DNA of 64,000 nucleotides from Pasteuria penetrans (lineage in GTDB: Bacteria; Bacillota; Bacilli; Thermoactinomycetales; Thermoactinomycetaceae): positions 62,001-126,000 of the forward strand of contig NZ_UZAC03000002.1 of the NCBI RefSeq assembly GCF_900538055.1, read 5' to 3'. Numbering within the stretch: position 1 is the stretch's first letter; each line of letters begins with the position of its first letter. Below the pieces are notes generated by a model. The model was given only the letters and a program-made list of their open reading frames with translations, did no database searches and was not told where the DNA came from. Below, one piece after another: positions 22,484 to 33,379 of the stretch. The position numbers and the translations under genes are program-made.

Positions 22484-23755
22484 TCACAGGATGCGAAAAG
22501 TTGCCTCCATCAACGCGTGCTTCACATGCGCATAGGTAAGACCCCCCTGCAAATAAAGTACATAAGGAAAACGAAGGGGCGCATCCGCGGAAAGTTCCAA
22601 ACTGGAGCCCTGCACAAAGGTTCCACCTGCCATAATAATCTCATCATCATACCCAGGCATAGGAGAGGCCTCAGGGATCACGTGCGAATCGATGGGGGAG
22701 AAGGCCTGAATACCTCGACAGAAGTTTAACAAACGATCCTTGGTCCCCAAATGAAGCTTCTGCACCAAATCAAAGCGAGGGGCATCCCAAACCGGATCCA
22801 CAGCATATCCTAGGTCCGATAGCAGGGAGGCAGCCAACACCGCACCCTTCAGTGCCTCTCCAACTGCATGCGGAGCCAGAAAGAGACCCTGGTAACAATC
22901 CCGTAACCAACCATAAGTGGCCCCAATTTCTGTACCCAGGCCCGGGGCCATCAAACGCCCCGCCACCTGATTCACCAGCTTCCGACTCCCCACCACATAG
23001 CCCCCACCCTTTGCTAGCCCACCGCCGGGGTTTTTAATCAGCGAACCCGCCATCAAATCAGCACCACCGGAATGCGTAGGCTCACGGGACTCCACGAACT
23101 CCCCATAACAATTGTCGACGAAAAATACACAATCGGGAAGTTGGGTACGAAGCTCGGCAATGGCACTACGCAACACCCTCACCGATAGGGCAGACCTCGT
23201 AGAATCGTAGCCACAGGAACGCTGCAGGGCAATCAACCGTGTGCGGGGACTGGCCCGATTCAAAATACCCGATACATCGATTCCTCCATCAGGCAACAGG
23301 GGAACGAAATGGCAATCGATACCCTGTTGGATCAACGACCCGTCCGAACCCCCACACAAAACAGGGCGCAACGTATCATAGGGAACACCCGTTCCATAAA
23401 TCATTTCCTGGCCTGGACGCAACACAGCAAACAAACAAGCCGCTATCGCGTGTGTACCCGACACAAAATGCGGTCGTACCAATCCAGCCTCCGCTCCCAT
23501 TAAATCTGCCATCAGGGCATCGAACGCACGTCTACCCCCATCCCCATAACCGTACCCCATAGAACCTACCATATGAAGATCGGTAATCCTATGGCGACGG
23601 AAACAGAACAAAACCCTCGCCTGATGGCGCTCCGCACGGCGGGAAATAGCATGACACACGGGAGCCAAACGGGCTTCACACCGAGCCAACGACGCACGCA
23701 ACCGGGCCCTTTTCTCCGCCTGTCGACGCCCACACATTCCTAAACTATCAACCAA
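22484..23755 (-). CDS. ynbB: YnbB-type PLP-dependent methionine gamma-lyase-like protein
   Basis: A 423-residue fold-type I PLP enzyme of the Met_gamma_lyase/'aluminium resistance' family. Visible signatures are GYGYGD (residues ~68-72), FVSGTHAI (~98-104), the Asp-bearing FFVDNCYGEF (~211-220) and the PLP lysine in GSLIKNPGGG (Lys241). The C-terminal YVLYLQGGLTY is also typical. The catalytic substrate has not been established for most members. A TTG start at 23,755 is assumed; ATG six codons further is possible. It follows hfq by 15 bases, the order also seen in Bacillus. Confidence 0.88.
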   Translation of the reverse strand: MVDSLGMCGRRQAEKRARLRASLARCEARLAPVCHAISRRAERHQARVLFCFRRHRITDLHMVGSMGYGYGDGGRRAFDALMADLMGAEAGLVRPHFVSGTHAIAACLFAVLRPGQEMIYGTGVPYDTLRPVLCGGSDGSLIQQGIDCHFVPLLPDGGIDVSGILNRASPRTRLIALQRSCGYDSTRSALSVRVLRSAIAELRTQLPDCVFFVDNCYGEFVESREPTHSGGADLMAGSLIKNPGGGLAKGGGYVVGSRKLVNQVAGRLMAPGLGTEIGATYGWLRDCYQGLFLAPHAVGEALKGAVLAASLLSDLGYAVDPVWDAPRFDLVQKLHLGTKDRLLNFCRGIQAFSPIDSHVIPEASPMPGYDDEIIMAGGTFVQGSSLELSADAPLRFPYVLYLQGGLTYAHVKHALMEATFRIL

Positions 23756-23770
23756 TGAAAACGCACACCC

Positions 23771-24040
23771 TCACCTCTCCTTTTTGCCCTCGAGCTGAAC
23801 AGGACACGATGGCACAAAGGTAGAAATGGCGTGCTTATATACCATTTGCTGTTTCTGCTGTCCTCTATCCTGTTGTCTCTGTTGACCCTTGTCCGTGACG
23901 ACAATCAAAATCGTAAAATTATCGAAACTTTCTACCAAACCATGCAATTGAACACCATTTACCAAATAGATAGTTACAGGAATGGATTCTTTTCGAATAT
24001 GATTGAGAAAAGCATCCTGAACATTGATAGATAACTTCAC
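23771..24040 (-). CDS. hfq: RNA chaperone Hfq with a Gln-rich loop insertion
   Basis: An Sm-like hexameric RNA-binding protein. Sm1 ([18 protein letters not shown], then FDNFT) and the Sm2 signature YKHAIS are intact, so the core should fold. The protein is 89 residues, against about 73 in Bacillus. The extra length is a Gln-rich insertion ([15 protein letters not shown]) between the third and fourth strands, where B. subtilis Hfq has a tight turn. A perfect AGGAGGT lies five bases before the ATG. It is downstream of miaA and just upstream of ynbB, the conserved Bacillales order. Confidence 0.95.
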   Translation of the reverse strand: MKLSINVQDAFLNHIRKESIPVTIYLVNGVQLHGLVESFDNFTILIVVTDKGQQRQQDRGQQKQQMVYKHAISTFVPSCPVQLEGKKER

Positions 24041-24278
24041 ATATGCACCTCCTGATTCCTTCCAACCTCTCTCTCACGGGACCAATTCCCGTATCGCTTC
24101 TCTGAACCTACCCCAAACGATCCATCCACAATCATTCACAACCCCCTGGCCGTCCGTCGCTTACTATTACCCACTGTCTTCTATTGTACGTTCTCCCCAG
24201 CAAGGATTCAACGTCATTTCCAAACAAACCACCAACAGACACCCTAGGGGGGGACGAATTCCCCCGCAAAACCATTTG

Positions 24279-25184
24279 TCATCCAAACCACCGGGCCTCA
24301 CTATACCCCAACACCTTTTCCACGGTCCCCTCACCCAATGGATTGACACTAAGCCAATCAGACCAACGACGCCACCAAGTTCTCTGCTTTTTCACAAAAC
24401 GTTGTGTTGTTTGCAGAACAGACCCCATGGTATGGGAAAAGGTATGCCTTCCATCGAGATATAACAACCACTCCCGGTAGCCAATGGCCTGCATAGCGGG
24501 CCATTCAACAGAGGCACCCTGCGCCCGTAACCAACGCATCTCCGCCAGCCACCCCTTATGGATCATGGATTGTAAACGGTCCTGTAAACGAACCCTCAAA
24601 ATCTCCATAGGTACATCCAGCTTCACCCCCGCCACGCAATACGCAGGTTTTTCCCTCTGACCTATCCCCTGCTCCGAATACAGTGCCAACTCCAGCGCCC
24701 TTATGACACGACGTACATTGTGGGGATGAATCCCTGCCGCCCTCTCGCTGTGCCGTCGTTGCAATACTCTGTGCAACGCCAGAGTACCCCACCGTTCTAC
24801 ATATCTCATACAAGCAGAACGAAAGAGGGGCTGAGGGGGAACCTGGGGGATACGATATCCCTCTAACAAACTCATTATGTACAGGCCTGTCCCACCCGCC
24901 ACAATGGGCATCCGGCCCCGTTTATGAATGGAAGCAATAGCCCTACACGCTAAACGTTGATAATGAAAAAGGGGAAAAACATCCCAAGGATCACATAAAT
25001 CCAACATATGATGAGAAATACCCTGTTGTTCTGCTAATGTGGGCTTGGCCGTACCTACCTGCAACCCCCGATACACCTGAAACGCATCGGCAGAAACAAC
25101 TTCTCCATTCAAACGCTGGGCTAGGGATACCGCAAGGGCCGTTTTCCCCACACCAGTTGGACCCACAATGACTAGAACCCTCAT
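24279..25184 (-). CDS. miaA: tRNA dimethylallyltransferase
   Basis: Adds a dimethylallyl group to A37 of tRNAs reading UNN codons. The P-loop GPTGVGKT sits near the N-terminus, followed by SADAFQVYRGLQVGTAKPT (substrate-binding Asp and Gln-Val-Tyr). GGTGLY and a C-terminal helical part are present. The length of ~301 residues is normal. ATG 25,184 overlaps the end of the upstream methyltransferase; an ATG four codons earlier is possible. It lies in the mutL-methyltransferase-miaA-hfq order. Confidence 0.95.
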   Translation of the reverse strand: MRVLVIVGPTGVGKTALAVSLAQRLNGEVVSADAFQVYRGLQVGTAKPTLAEQQGISHHMLDLCDPWDVFPLFHYQRLACRAIASIHKRGRMPIVAGGTGLYIMSLLEGYRIPQVPPQPLFRSACMRYVERWGTLALHRVLQRRHSERAAGIHPHNVRRVIRALELALYSEQGIGQREKPAYCVAGVKLDVPMEILRVRLQDRLQSMIHKGWLAEMRWLRAQGASVEWPAMQAIGYREWLLYLDGRHTFSHTMGSVLQTTQRFVKKQRTWWRRWSDWLSVNPLGEGTVEKVLGYSEARWFG

Positions 25185-25978
25185 ACACCTACACATTCTT
25201 CCGTTGGTAAAACCCCATAAAAATGATAACCTGCCTTCTTAACAAGGGAAAAACCAAAATCATAAAAGGGAAAGGAGGCATCCGCCTTCAAAATCACCGC
25301 ACGACGAGCCACCCGCTGGGCCATACCCACCATCTCCTTTTCCAGGGGGGAACAATTGGCGAAGGAACGCAGGGCCTGAATAGAGGGGGACCGCGATCCC
25401 GGGTGTAGAAACATCGGATCCAGGTACACAATATCAAAACAACGTTCAGGGAGACGCCTCAGATCCCGCCGGTGATCACGCCAATGGATCACAACATTGC
25501 GCATGGCCTGCATCAACGCCCTATCGGGGGATACATACGTTTGCAAACCATGTTTTGCCAACAAAAAAATGGATAGTTGGCTCTCCCAACCCTCCACCCT
25601 TCCCGACGATCCTCCCCACTGAGTAATATAGGAAGCCACCGTAGCATCTGCCCCCAACCCCATGGTTGCATCCAATAGCGCATCCCCCGGTCGCATCCGC
25701 AAATAACGGAAAAAAGGATCCGAGAGACCCTTACGCAGTTGTCGAACCCGTAGACGGGAGCTGCCAGGATGAAACGAAAGGGAAGAGCCACCCTTGTGAA
25801 CAAGACGCCAGGTATCCTTTCCCAAAACCAGCACCTCGCTCTCTTCATGGGCAGACAACAACCTCATCAGGGATGGGAAACACTGCCGGGAAACATAGAC
25901 AACCCCATATTGCTGAGCAATTCTCATAGCCTCCCCCTGACAAAACGACATACACTGCAGGGATGTTGTTACTAACAT
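25181..25978 (-). CDS. RsmJ-like class I SAM-dependent methyltransferase
   Basis: 265 residues. A DATMGLGADA motif (~102-111) is the SAM-binding loop of the RsmJ/DUF548-like family, and YLDPMF (~172) matches the D-P-x-F region of the same fold. The N-terminus MLVTTS agrees with Firmicute relatives and supports the start at 25,978, preceded by GAGGGGAG. Its position between mutL and miaA is common in Bacillales. In Escherichia coli RsmJ methylates G1516 of 16S rRNA; the substrate of this branch is not established. Confidence 0.8.
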   Translation of the reverse strand: MLVTTSLQCMSFCQGEAMRIAQQYGVVYVSRQCFPSLMRLLSAHEESEVLVLGKDTWRLVHKGGSSLSFHPGSSRLRVRQLRKGLSDPFFRYLRMRPGDALLDATMGLGADATVASYITQWGGSSGRVEGWESQLSIFLLAKHGLQTYVSPDRALMQAMRNVVIHWRDHRRDLRRLPERCFDIVYLDPMFLHPGSRSPSIQALRSFANCSPLEKEMVGMAQRVARRAVILKADASFPFYDFGFSLVKKAGYHFYGVLPTEECVGV

Positions 25979-25984
25979 CTCCCC

Positions 25985-27925
25985 TCACCGTCCCCTCCGA
26001 AACAATTGAGCCAGTTCATCGCTGGCCATGCGCACCACCACGGGACGACCATGGGGACAGGTAGCGGGTTGTTGGCAATTCATCCACTGCTGCAATAATG
26101 ACTCCATCTCAGCGGTGCTAAGCCGATGTTGGGCCTTGATGGAAGCCCGACAGGACCAACGACTTGCCAACTCCGCCAACCAGCGGGTTGGCTTCGATTT
26201 ACCCAAACGGGCCACCTCAGTCAGCCAATCGGGGAGGATAGCGGTTGCTTCTTGAACGGACCATACGGCAGGATAGGAACGGATCAAAAAGGTCGACTCG
26301 CCAAAGAAATCTACCTCTATACCAATCTCTGCCAGGGAGGGTAGTAGAGACTCTAGGGCATAGGCCTCGTCGCGTGGCAATTCCACAGATATGGGGAGGA
26401 GGAGAACCTGGGACGACCCCTGATCCGCCCCTTGTAAGGAAGTACACAAGCGCTCATAATGGACGCGTTCGTGAGCAGCATGCTGATCGATGAGATACAT
26501 ACCATCCTCTGCCTCAGCCACAATGTAAGTCGCATGAATTTGGCCTACTGGTTGCAAACGAGGCCACTTCGTAGCGGGGATAGAGGACAACGACCCTGGG
26601 GATATTCCCATCCCCCCGATATTTTCCGTCCCATCGGGGATCGATAAATTCTGCTGTGCAGGACGGGATTCCCCTCCTGCAGAATGGGTTTCCCAATCCC
26701 TGCGGCGATAGGGAATCGTCTGTACCCCATGTTCCTTTCCAGCCCGTCTCCCATCTGCCCTTGTGGACGGTGATATCCCCGGTTTAGAACGGGAACACAA
26801 AGCATGAGCCCTTGTCTCCACAGGAATCCCACCCCCATCAGGAACCCCATCCCCGTCACGCACTACCGGCGATGTGGACGGCGTCACCGCGGGCTCCGGT
26901 GCAGGTACCAATGCGACCGGGGGGATCAATAATCCTCCTGCCTCCCTCCACGTCCGCCTTACTAATTGTGTAACCGATTCACCCAGCTCCGTTTCACAAC
27001 GCAAACGAACGACTTGCTTGGCAGGGTGGACATTGGCATCCACCCGCTGCGGATCCAACCGAACATGAAGAACCGCTACGGGATAACGACCACGCTGTAA
27101 AAGGGTTTCATATCCCCTCAGGAGAGCTTGGGATAGTGCATCCGAACGTACACACCGTCCATTGATCACCCAAACGATACCACGACGATCGGAACGCGTA
27201 TGGGTAGGTCGTACTACAAGACCCTCAATGGACCACTCTGGAGTACTCACCGCCGTGGGTAGAGCCGCCTGCGCCACCTTACCGCCAAAAACGGCATGGA
27301 GAGCGTGCCGGAGCTCCCCATCCCCCGGCGCATCCAGTAGGAAACGTTTGTTCTGCATCAATGTAATTTTCACCTTGGGATTGGCCAAAACGAGTCTCTG
27401 CACGGTATGGATCACATGGCTTGTTTCCGTCGATGTCGCGCCCAAATGATGGAGACGGGCTGGTGCGTTATAAAACAAATGCGCAACACGTATTCGGGTG
27501 CCCTGTGGCCAAGCCACTTTCCCCGTAGCATCAACATTTCCATCCCGAATCGTATAACTACGACCTGCGTTCTCCCCCTCCTGACAAGTTACCAAGTCAA
27601 CCTGGGAAACAGAAGCAATACTGGCCAGGGCCTCCCCCCGAAAACCGAGGGCCATATGGTTTTGCAAATCCCGATCACTACGGATTTTGCTCGTTGCATG
27701 ACGCACGAATGCAAGTCCCACATCCCCATCATCAAGACCTTCCCCATCGTCCTGCACGGTAAGGGAACCAACCCCTCCCTCCTCCATTTGGACAGAAACC
27801 ACACCAGCACCCGCATCCAGGGAATTCTCTATCAACTCTTTTACCATGGATGCAGGTCGCTCTATGATTTCCCCTGCGGCGATACGCACCGCTACTTCCG
27901 GCGATAAAACCTGGATCTTTCCCAC
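25985..27925 (-). CDS. mutL: DNA mismatch repair protein MutL
   Basis: An ATPase and endonuclease that links MutS to strand removal. GTG at 27,925 is chosen because the conserved N-terminus (GKIQVLSPEVAVRIAAGE) begins there, and a run of seven G lies ~12 bases upstream; the longer frame to 28,048 adds non-conserved residues. GHKL ATPase motifs ELIENSLDAGA, DDGEGL, HATSKI and GFRGEAL are intact. After a variable linker the C-terminal endonuclease motif DQHAAHERVHYE is present, as in bacteria without MutH, along with CPHGRP. The gene is 7 bases from the methyltransferase. Its usual upstream partner, mutS, is 9.9 kb away. Confidence 0.96.
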   Translation of the reverse strand: MGKIQVLSPEVAVRIAAGEIIERPASMVKELIENSLDAGAGVVSVQMEEGGVGSLTVQDDGEGLDDGDVGLAFVRHATSKIRSDRDLQNHMALGFRGEALASIASVSQVDLVTCQEGENAGRSYTIRDGNVDATGKVAWPQGTRIRVAHLFYNAPARLHHLGATSTETSHVIHTVQRLVLANPKVKITLMQNKRFLLDAPGDGELRHALHAVFGGKVAQAALPTAVSTPEWSIEGLVVRPTHTRSDRRGIVWVINGRCVRSDALSQALLRGYETLLQRGRYPVAVLHVRLDPQRVDANVHPAKQVVRLRCETELGESVTQLVRRTWREAGGLLIPPVALVPAPEPAVTPSTSPVVRDGDGVPDGGGIPVETRAHALCSRSKPGISPSTRADGRRAGKEHGVQTIPYRRRDWETHSAGGESRPAQQNLSIPDGTENIGGMGISPGSLSSIPATKWPRLQPVGQIHATYIVAEAEDGMYLIDQHAAHERVHYERLCTSLQGADQGSSQVLLLPISVELPRDEAYALESLLPSLAEIGIEVDFFGESTFLIRSYPAVWSVQEATAILPDWLTEVARLGKSKPTRWLAELASRWSCRASIKAQHRLSTAEMESLLQQWMNCQQPATCPHGRPVVVRMASDELAQLFRRGR

Positions 27926-28475
27926 GGTTCCCCGATCCCCCCCCGGATTTTTTATGAAGGCAAAGCAAAAGCATACCCCATCACACAACCCGCGCAATGG
28001 AAATTGATATGCAACACTCACCTGTCGTTGTGTTGATCCATGGGTCATTGATCCATGGAAAATCTGGTTATGTACCGCTTTGCACCGTAGGATCCAAAAG
28101 GCAGGAATTTCATGGTCCCTAGAACCCCGCCCCTAACTTTACATCCCTCCGGAATGAACAATTGCCTTATCTTGTTTATCAATAAATACAAAATTATAAT
28201 TGAATAGATATAATAAATCCTGCGAAACAGGGTCAGGAACGATCCGGGACATTCTCATTTTTTAAAGGAGGGGATCCCCCTCCAGTGGGCATCCGAAAAA
28301 TAGGAAGACGCCTCTCCTGTAGGAAATTATGATTTTTGGCAGAAACAACGGACTCTCGCCACTAGTTTCTTTTCCTTGTCCCTCTATCTTTACTTCCTTG
28401 TCTTAGGCTCCTTTCCCAAAGACCCCTAAATACCCTATTGCGAATGTGATATCCTAACACCCCTTTCGTTGCCGG
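27926..28475. other. Intergenic, no gene recognised
   Basis: Start of the block that separates mutL from mutS. No gene or RNA seen; any promoter newly driving mutL should lie here. Confidence 0.45.
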
Positions 28476-28960
28476 ATGATCATGGATAAATTCAGAAGAG
28501 CACTGGGTACAGCATACCCTATCGGGAGCACAAATTTCCAAAGATGTCAGTTCCGTAGGATGATGAAATCCCCCAGCGGGTTTCCTAGAAAAGATAAACC
28601 GAAAAAAAGGAATGAAGTGAAAACCCATCCAAAATCCATATCATCAGGACACTCTTCACGTCCTTGACGCAAGGTAAGCCCTTTCCTTAATGGTTTGATA
28701 CGTTTTTAGTGATAGGGCCCCATCGATCCAATCTACCCAAAACCCTTGGAAACCCATCGGCTCCCTCCGGCAACACATACGCAACATATCCCGATGGTAA
28801 CCTGGCGAATACGGTCTAGAATCATGCCATGGATCCCTTGAAAAAAATTGCGGAAACGTCAAATGAACTGCAATCCGAATCATGGATCCGACCCAAGAGA
28901 TATTCCAACAACCGTAACCAGAGCTTCCATGCAAGGCGGGCAAAGGAAATCAGTAGAGCA
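28476..28960 (+). pseudogene. Relic of a Mutator-type transposase
   Basis: Residues after 28,476 (FRRALGTAYP, then QRCQFRRMM, then PRKDKPKKRNEVKTHP) align with the middle of the decayed transposase at 2.2-3.5 kb (IRKALSQVYP, QGCQFHKMV, then RKDRQRKKRVKWKP). Weaker similarity continues to about 28,930. Several stops and shifts make it dead. It shows that the same IS family once had at least two copies here. Confidence 0.65.
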
Positions 28961-30500
28961 GACAACCCCTTTGTGTCCGCAAAAAGATCACAAGGATCTG
29001 CTACTCCCGCCCCCCCTGCATCTCCAATCTTCAGACTAAAAAACACCCCTACTATATATATTTTCTATTTTTTTCAAAAACTACATAACCTTCAGGGTGA
29101 GACCTATAGATTACAGCTTTCGATGCTGATGCAAAAACACACTCCCCACAATCCGTTCTGCTTGACCCTATTATTTCACAATATTAATTCATGGTTTGAA
29201 TCGATAGTTTGGAAAGTAAAAAAATGACGAAAGATGACATGACTGGTTAGGATGGTGACTGCCGCCATTCCATGATCCGCGCCCGCGCTATATTCTAAGA
29301 CAGCTATCCCTTCATAAAATATCTTTATTTTTTATGTATTCTTGTTCTATTTTTTAAAATTTTACCCGCAACTAGCAATTACAATCTATTATACGACGAT
29401 ACAACCTCTGGGGGATGTAGAGAAACCCCCCATAAAACAAACTGTGAACGAGATGATCGTCGAGAAGACGATAGGACCGTTGAACTCCAATGCAGGGCAA
29501 GTTCAATACTTCGAACAAACTCCCACGAAAACGCGCATGATCGTCTTCCCTTCTACGCACACCATCCCTCGGATAGTTCTAAATCCGTGTGCCACAGCAA
29601 CAGATACCCCTACATTCATTCCAGTTCCCTGGAGCCCCATTTCAAGACAAACCTATACCCTCTGAGGGTAGGATTTTGCTATCCTGAGGTCCGGTCCAGC
29701 GTAACAAAGCATGGAATTCAAAAGTAAAGTGGCAACAACCCCAGCCGGCATCAGACACATACCACCATTATTTTCCCTATTCCCCCATATAATAATATAA
29801 AAAATATGCAATCACATAAATTTTATCATGACCACCTCTAGAACAACCAGAAAGAGCCAAACAACCACATTTAGAGCAAACAACAACGAAACTCAAGACC
29901 ACTTACTTTATGTTGGTATGGGGGAACCCTGTGGAACCGTAATCCGATGGGAATCACAACCCCAATTCCTGTAGAAAGTCAAACTCCAGGTACCCCCCGA
30001 TAAAAACCCTCTCGCTCGGCTTCCGTCCTATGCCCCGGATGAAGAACACACCCTAATAGCCAGACAATCGTCACGCATGCGATGGTAACGTATGTATGTA
30101 TATTTTGTCAACAGTACAGGACCAGAAGATAGTGTAGAATAATAACACCATTTTAAAACATGATAATGACAATGATGTGGAGGGGAGTAGATCTCCATCC
30201 AATCCATCCTTACCATTCAAAATTAGGAAAAATACACCCAATGAATATCCCAAACCCAAAGTTCAACCAAAGACTGTTCACCCATGTCATTACAATTATT
30301 GGGCAATACCCCGCTCCCCTCGTCCGTATGCCCTCCTGGAAATACATAAATCCTATATTTCTCAATGAATGATTTATTCAGATTATTATGTAATAAATTT
30401 ACAATATCTGCGTCTCATTGGTTGAAAAATAATGGAAAATCCATCTGTCATTGTTATATAATGTTACTTATTTAAGAATGAAAACATCACAAGGAGGATA
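28961..30500. other. Long intergenic region
   Basis: No gene recognised over 1.5 kb. Around 29,110-29,290 it resembles 21,600-21,780 in spacing and several short words, possibly another old dispersed repeat. A short plus-strand frame at 29,342-29,665 has no ribosome-binding site. Confidence 0.4.
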
Positions 30501-30508
30501 GATGACAG

Positions 30509-31558
30509 ATGACCCCCCAGCATTGCGGCACAACATCTAACCATCGCGAAGTAGAAGAGGCAGAAAAGAAAGCAATTTCCCTGCAGAATCGTTTGTTATC
30601 CATGATAGGCTCGGACAACCTTTCTGATATGGAATTGGCTTACATCATCTTTGGCCTGTTTTTCACTGAATATGCACCCTCATATATGGAGAGATACGGT
30701 AATTACCATAATACAATAGGGAGACCATGCACGCATATACTCATTTCATTGATCATAGATATGATTAAGGAGTTTTTGAAGTGTAGCGATCGCATACTGA
30801 TAGATCAACTTCCGCGTGAGGGTCCTCTCTTTGAGGCGTTAGATGGTAAAAAAGGTAGACCTCTTATGGGTGAAAGAACACTATATGAAGGCCGAAATCG
30901 TCTCGGCGCATACGAAGAAACCACGGGCTGCAAGGTCAGGGATCAATTCTACTTTGACTTCACCCAGTTTCTGATGGAGATAGTTAGCATGTACCCCAGT
31001 CTTCATCGAATGGATGCATCTCTCATTGAGAGCTGCATCAGAAAACTGAGCCGCAACACATTGGCTCTCCTGGTTATCAAGATTGCGGTTCGTCAGATGG
31101 CCAAACTTTCCCTCCCCATTCCACCTGAATGGGAAATCTTCCTGCAACCCAATTGCGGAATGGCGGATATCAACGGAACCCAGGCCTTTTCTTGCGAATC
31201 CCTTCTCTTTCTTCCCATGGATGACCCGACGGACAAGGTCAAACAAAGGACAACGCTACTGGAGATTTGTCTAGCCCTTGAATGCTTTGGAAATAAGTAT
31301 GAGAGGTTTCAATCCACCCCAGCCTACATACTGTTGCAAAGGATGGTAGGAGAACAAACGGAAGAAATTGAGCAGGGGGGTCAGAAGAGATTCACGGTAC
31401 GTTCCGAGTGGCTACCTGGCAGTTTACAAGACCCCCTTGATCCAGATGCCCAGGACCGTATCAAGGGTAAGCAATTGTGTAGGGAATACGTCTGTAGCCT
31501 TGTCAGAGCCTGTGATGAGAAAAAAGAACACGATCAACCATATAAACATAATTTCTAG
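30509..31558 (+). pseudogene. Truncated IS1182-family transposase
   Basis: A 349-residue frame with a fair ribosome-binding site (AAGGAGG, eleven bases before the ATG). The N-terminal IS1182/DUF772 region is recognisable, with MDASLIESCIRKLSRN (~residues 167-182) and the later L-Q-D-P-x-DPDAQDR (~308-318). In full-length relatives this last motif is followed by ~130-200 residues including the remaining catalytic acidic residue. Here the frame ends about 30 residues later, so the enzyme is probably inactive. A GC-rich hairpin with a T-run follows at about 31,667-31,697. Confidence 0.75.
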
Positions 31559-32160
31559 GTAAGATATAACTGTCATGGAATAAGGAAAAATTACAGTAAG
31601 AAGGAAGAGTAAGTTGGTTCAAGGGTAAAGGGAATGAGGGGAGGTTTGCATTCCCAATTTGGTGTTTGGAGGGCCCTAAAGGGGCTCTTTCTTTGTCCTT
31701 CCTGTGTCGTTGGATGACCGGTTCCAAGAGCTGTTTGTTATTTATTATTTTATCTAAAATATAATAAATATAAATTGACTCTAACTATCCCAGATATCCA
31801 TTATATTATTTTCTATCATAGTTCATCCTTCATTCGGATACCCATAATTTCCCATCAGACTCCTAGGACTCTTTTCAAGTTCATACTGGCCGCCCCTTTT
31901 TCCCCGTCCTAAATTTGCCACCCCTTTGATTAAGCCCGCCCCTGAGGTCATCCCACGTCGGGTAGAGCTCTGGCTGGTATCTCAGACAACCCTAGCGTTA
32001 TGCGACTCTTTTATTTGCCCTATCTTGACCTATTCCCCGCTCCTGGACGGGTTACGGAACCCCACGTCGCCTGATTCCAGCTTGCGATGATCTCCTCTGA
32101 TTCTATTAGGCTCCCTGGTACAATTGACCCTGATCGGTACAATAGGGGTACTTTCCCGTG
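31559..32160. other. Spacer between two IS relics
   Basis: No gene. It contains an imperfect hairpin with a TTTCTTT run at ~31,667-31,697 (a possible terminator of the IS1182 gene), then AT-rich DNA leading to the IS3 element. Confidence 0.45.
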
Positions 32161-32169
32161 GGGGTAAAC

Positions 32170-32579
32170 ATGAAAACAATTCGAAAAAAATGCTCGTTGG
32201 AATTCAAACAAAAGGCGGGTGAACAAGTCAAGAATGGACAACATATTGCCCAGATATCTAGGCAGTGTGACGTTGCTGTCAGTACAATCAGGAGGTGGGT
32301 AAAAGAGGACAGAGAGGGCGTGCTGTCTGTTTCATTTCCTCCATCCAGGAGCCGATATCCGATGGATTTACTATCCCCTCGATCTCTACAGGGAGAAATT
32401 GATGATTTGAAAAGGCTTCTAGGCAATAGAAAATTGAAAATTAGTCGATTGAGGGAAAAGACGGGGGGAAATGAAAAAAAACGCTACACCATGGAGCTAA
32501 AGAAGAAAATAGTGAAAAAAGCTCTACATAACGGTACTGTGTATGAAGTTGATCGTAACTATGGGCTCATCCCCAGAAC
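32170..32579 (+). pseudogene. IS3-family OrfA, interrupted by IS256 insertion
   Basis: Starts at ATG 32,170 after GGGGGT. It encodes an IS3/IS150-type OrfA: a first helix-turn-helix (FKQKAGEQVKNG to STIRRWV), a leucine-rich linker (LQGEIDDLKRLLGN) and the start of a second HTH ending NYGLIPR. At 32,580 the coding sequence is cut by the IS256-type element. Joining 32,579 to 35,905 restores IPRTVRSWVKQY, the expected end of the second helix-turn-helix. The visible frame continues 27 codons into the inserted element. Confidence 0.85.
32572..32579 (+). repeat. 8-bp target-site duplication, left copy
   Basis: CCCAGAAC occurs immediately left of the element (32,572-32,579) and again immediately right of it (35,897-35,904). 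Eight to nine bases is the usual IS256-family duplication length. Confidence 0.9.
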
Positions 32580-32705
32580 GGGGACGGTCAGATCTTTCTG
32601 TACGGAACCTCCATACGTCAAAAAACCCGCTCCAGTAAGGAGAAGGGTTTTATTTGTTTAAAAATGTTAATTGGGAATCCAACCCGAACCCTTGTATCTA
32701 TCTTT
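32580..32705 (+). repeat. Long terminal inverted repeat, left
   Basis: Pairs with 35,775-35,896. The inner part contains a degenerate copy of the hairpin that is perfect in the right repeat. Confidence 0.9.
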
Positions 32706-33379
32706 CTCTATACCTTTCAGGCCTCATTGGGTATGATTTAATATATATTCATAAATGCATTTATATTGTTATTTTTATTTGATAATTATGAATATGATAC
32801 AAGGATTGCCCCTATCGTGTCAGATTCAGATGATGATGATCCCCATAATGTGTACTTGTGAGGCCTGTAAAATCTTGTTGGGGGTTCCCAAAGGCCTGGT
32901 AACACTTGCACACTTGCATTGCAGTGTTAGGGATTCCGTCCCTTCCATTAGACCCAGGGGATTGGGAAGTTCCACTGGCACCCATATCATACCCCGGTGG
33001 TGTGTATCAGACCTTGTGGAACCTAGGGAGAGACCAGCGGGAAGTCGCTAACAGCTGCGGTATTCGGATCAGGACTGGGCCTAAATTGTACAGACCCTTG
33101 CGCAGGGAATCCGAAACCCAGGGAGGCAGTGGCACCTGTTTTCGGAGATCCTTGTATACTCATGGGACCTTGATAAACCGGGGGACCAACAGGGGTACCC
33201 ACAGTGACGCCCCCAGAATCTAATCGAACCTACATTCAGGAATTCCGTATATCACCTACGGGATCCCCTAGATTCTTCCCCCGAGGGGATCAGGAATGTG
33301 GGCTAAGAGGACACCGGGGAATCTGGTACGGTGGTAAGCCGGATACCACCAGGACGTATCAAACCATTGTAGCCATTTT
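32706..33379. other. Element interior downstream of the transposase
   Basis: No intact gene. On the plus strand there are hints of a decayed collagen-like sequence: an Asp-rich stretch near 32,835, then Gly-x-x-spaced codons (for example GGPTGVPTVTPP from ~33,179) with stops between. This is weak evidence for a dead passenger. Confidence 0.3.
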
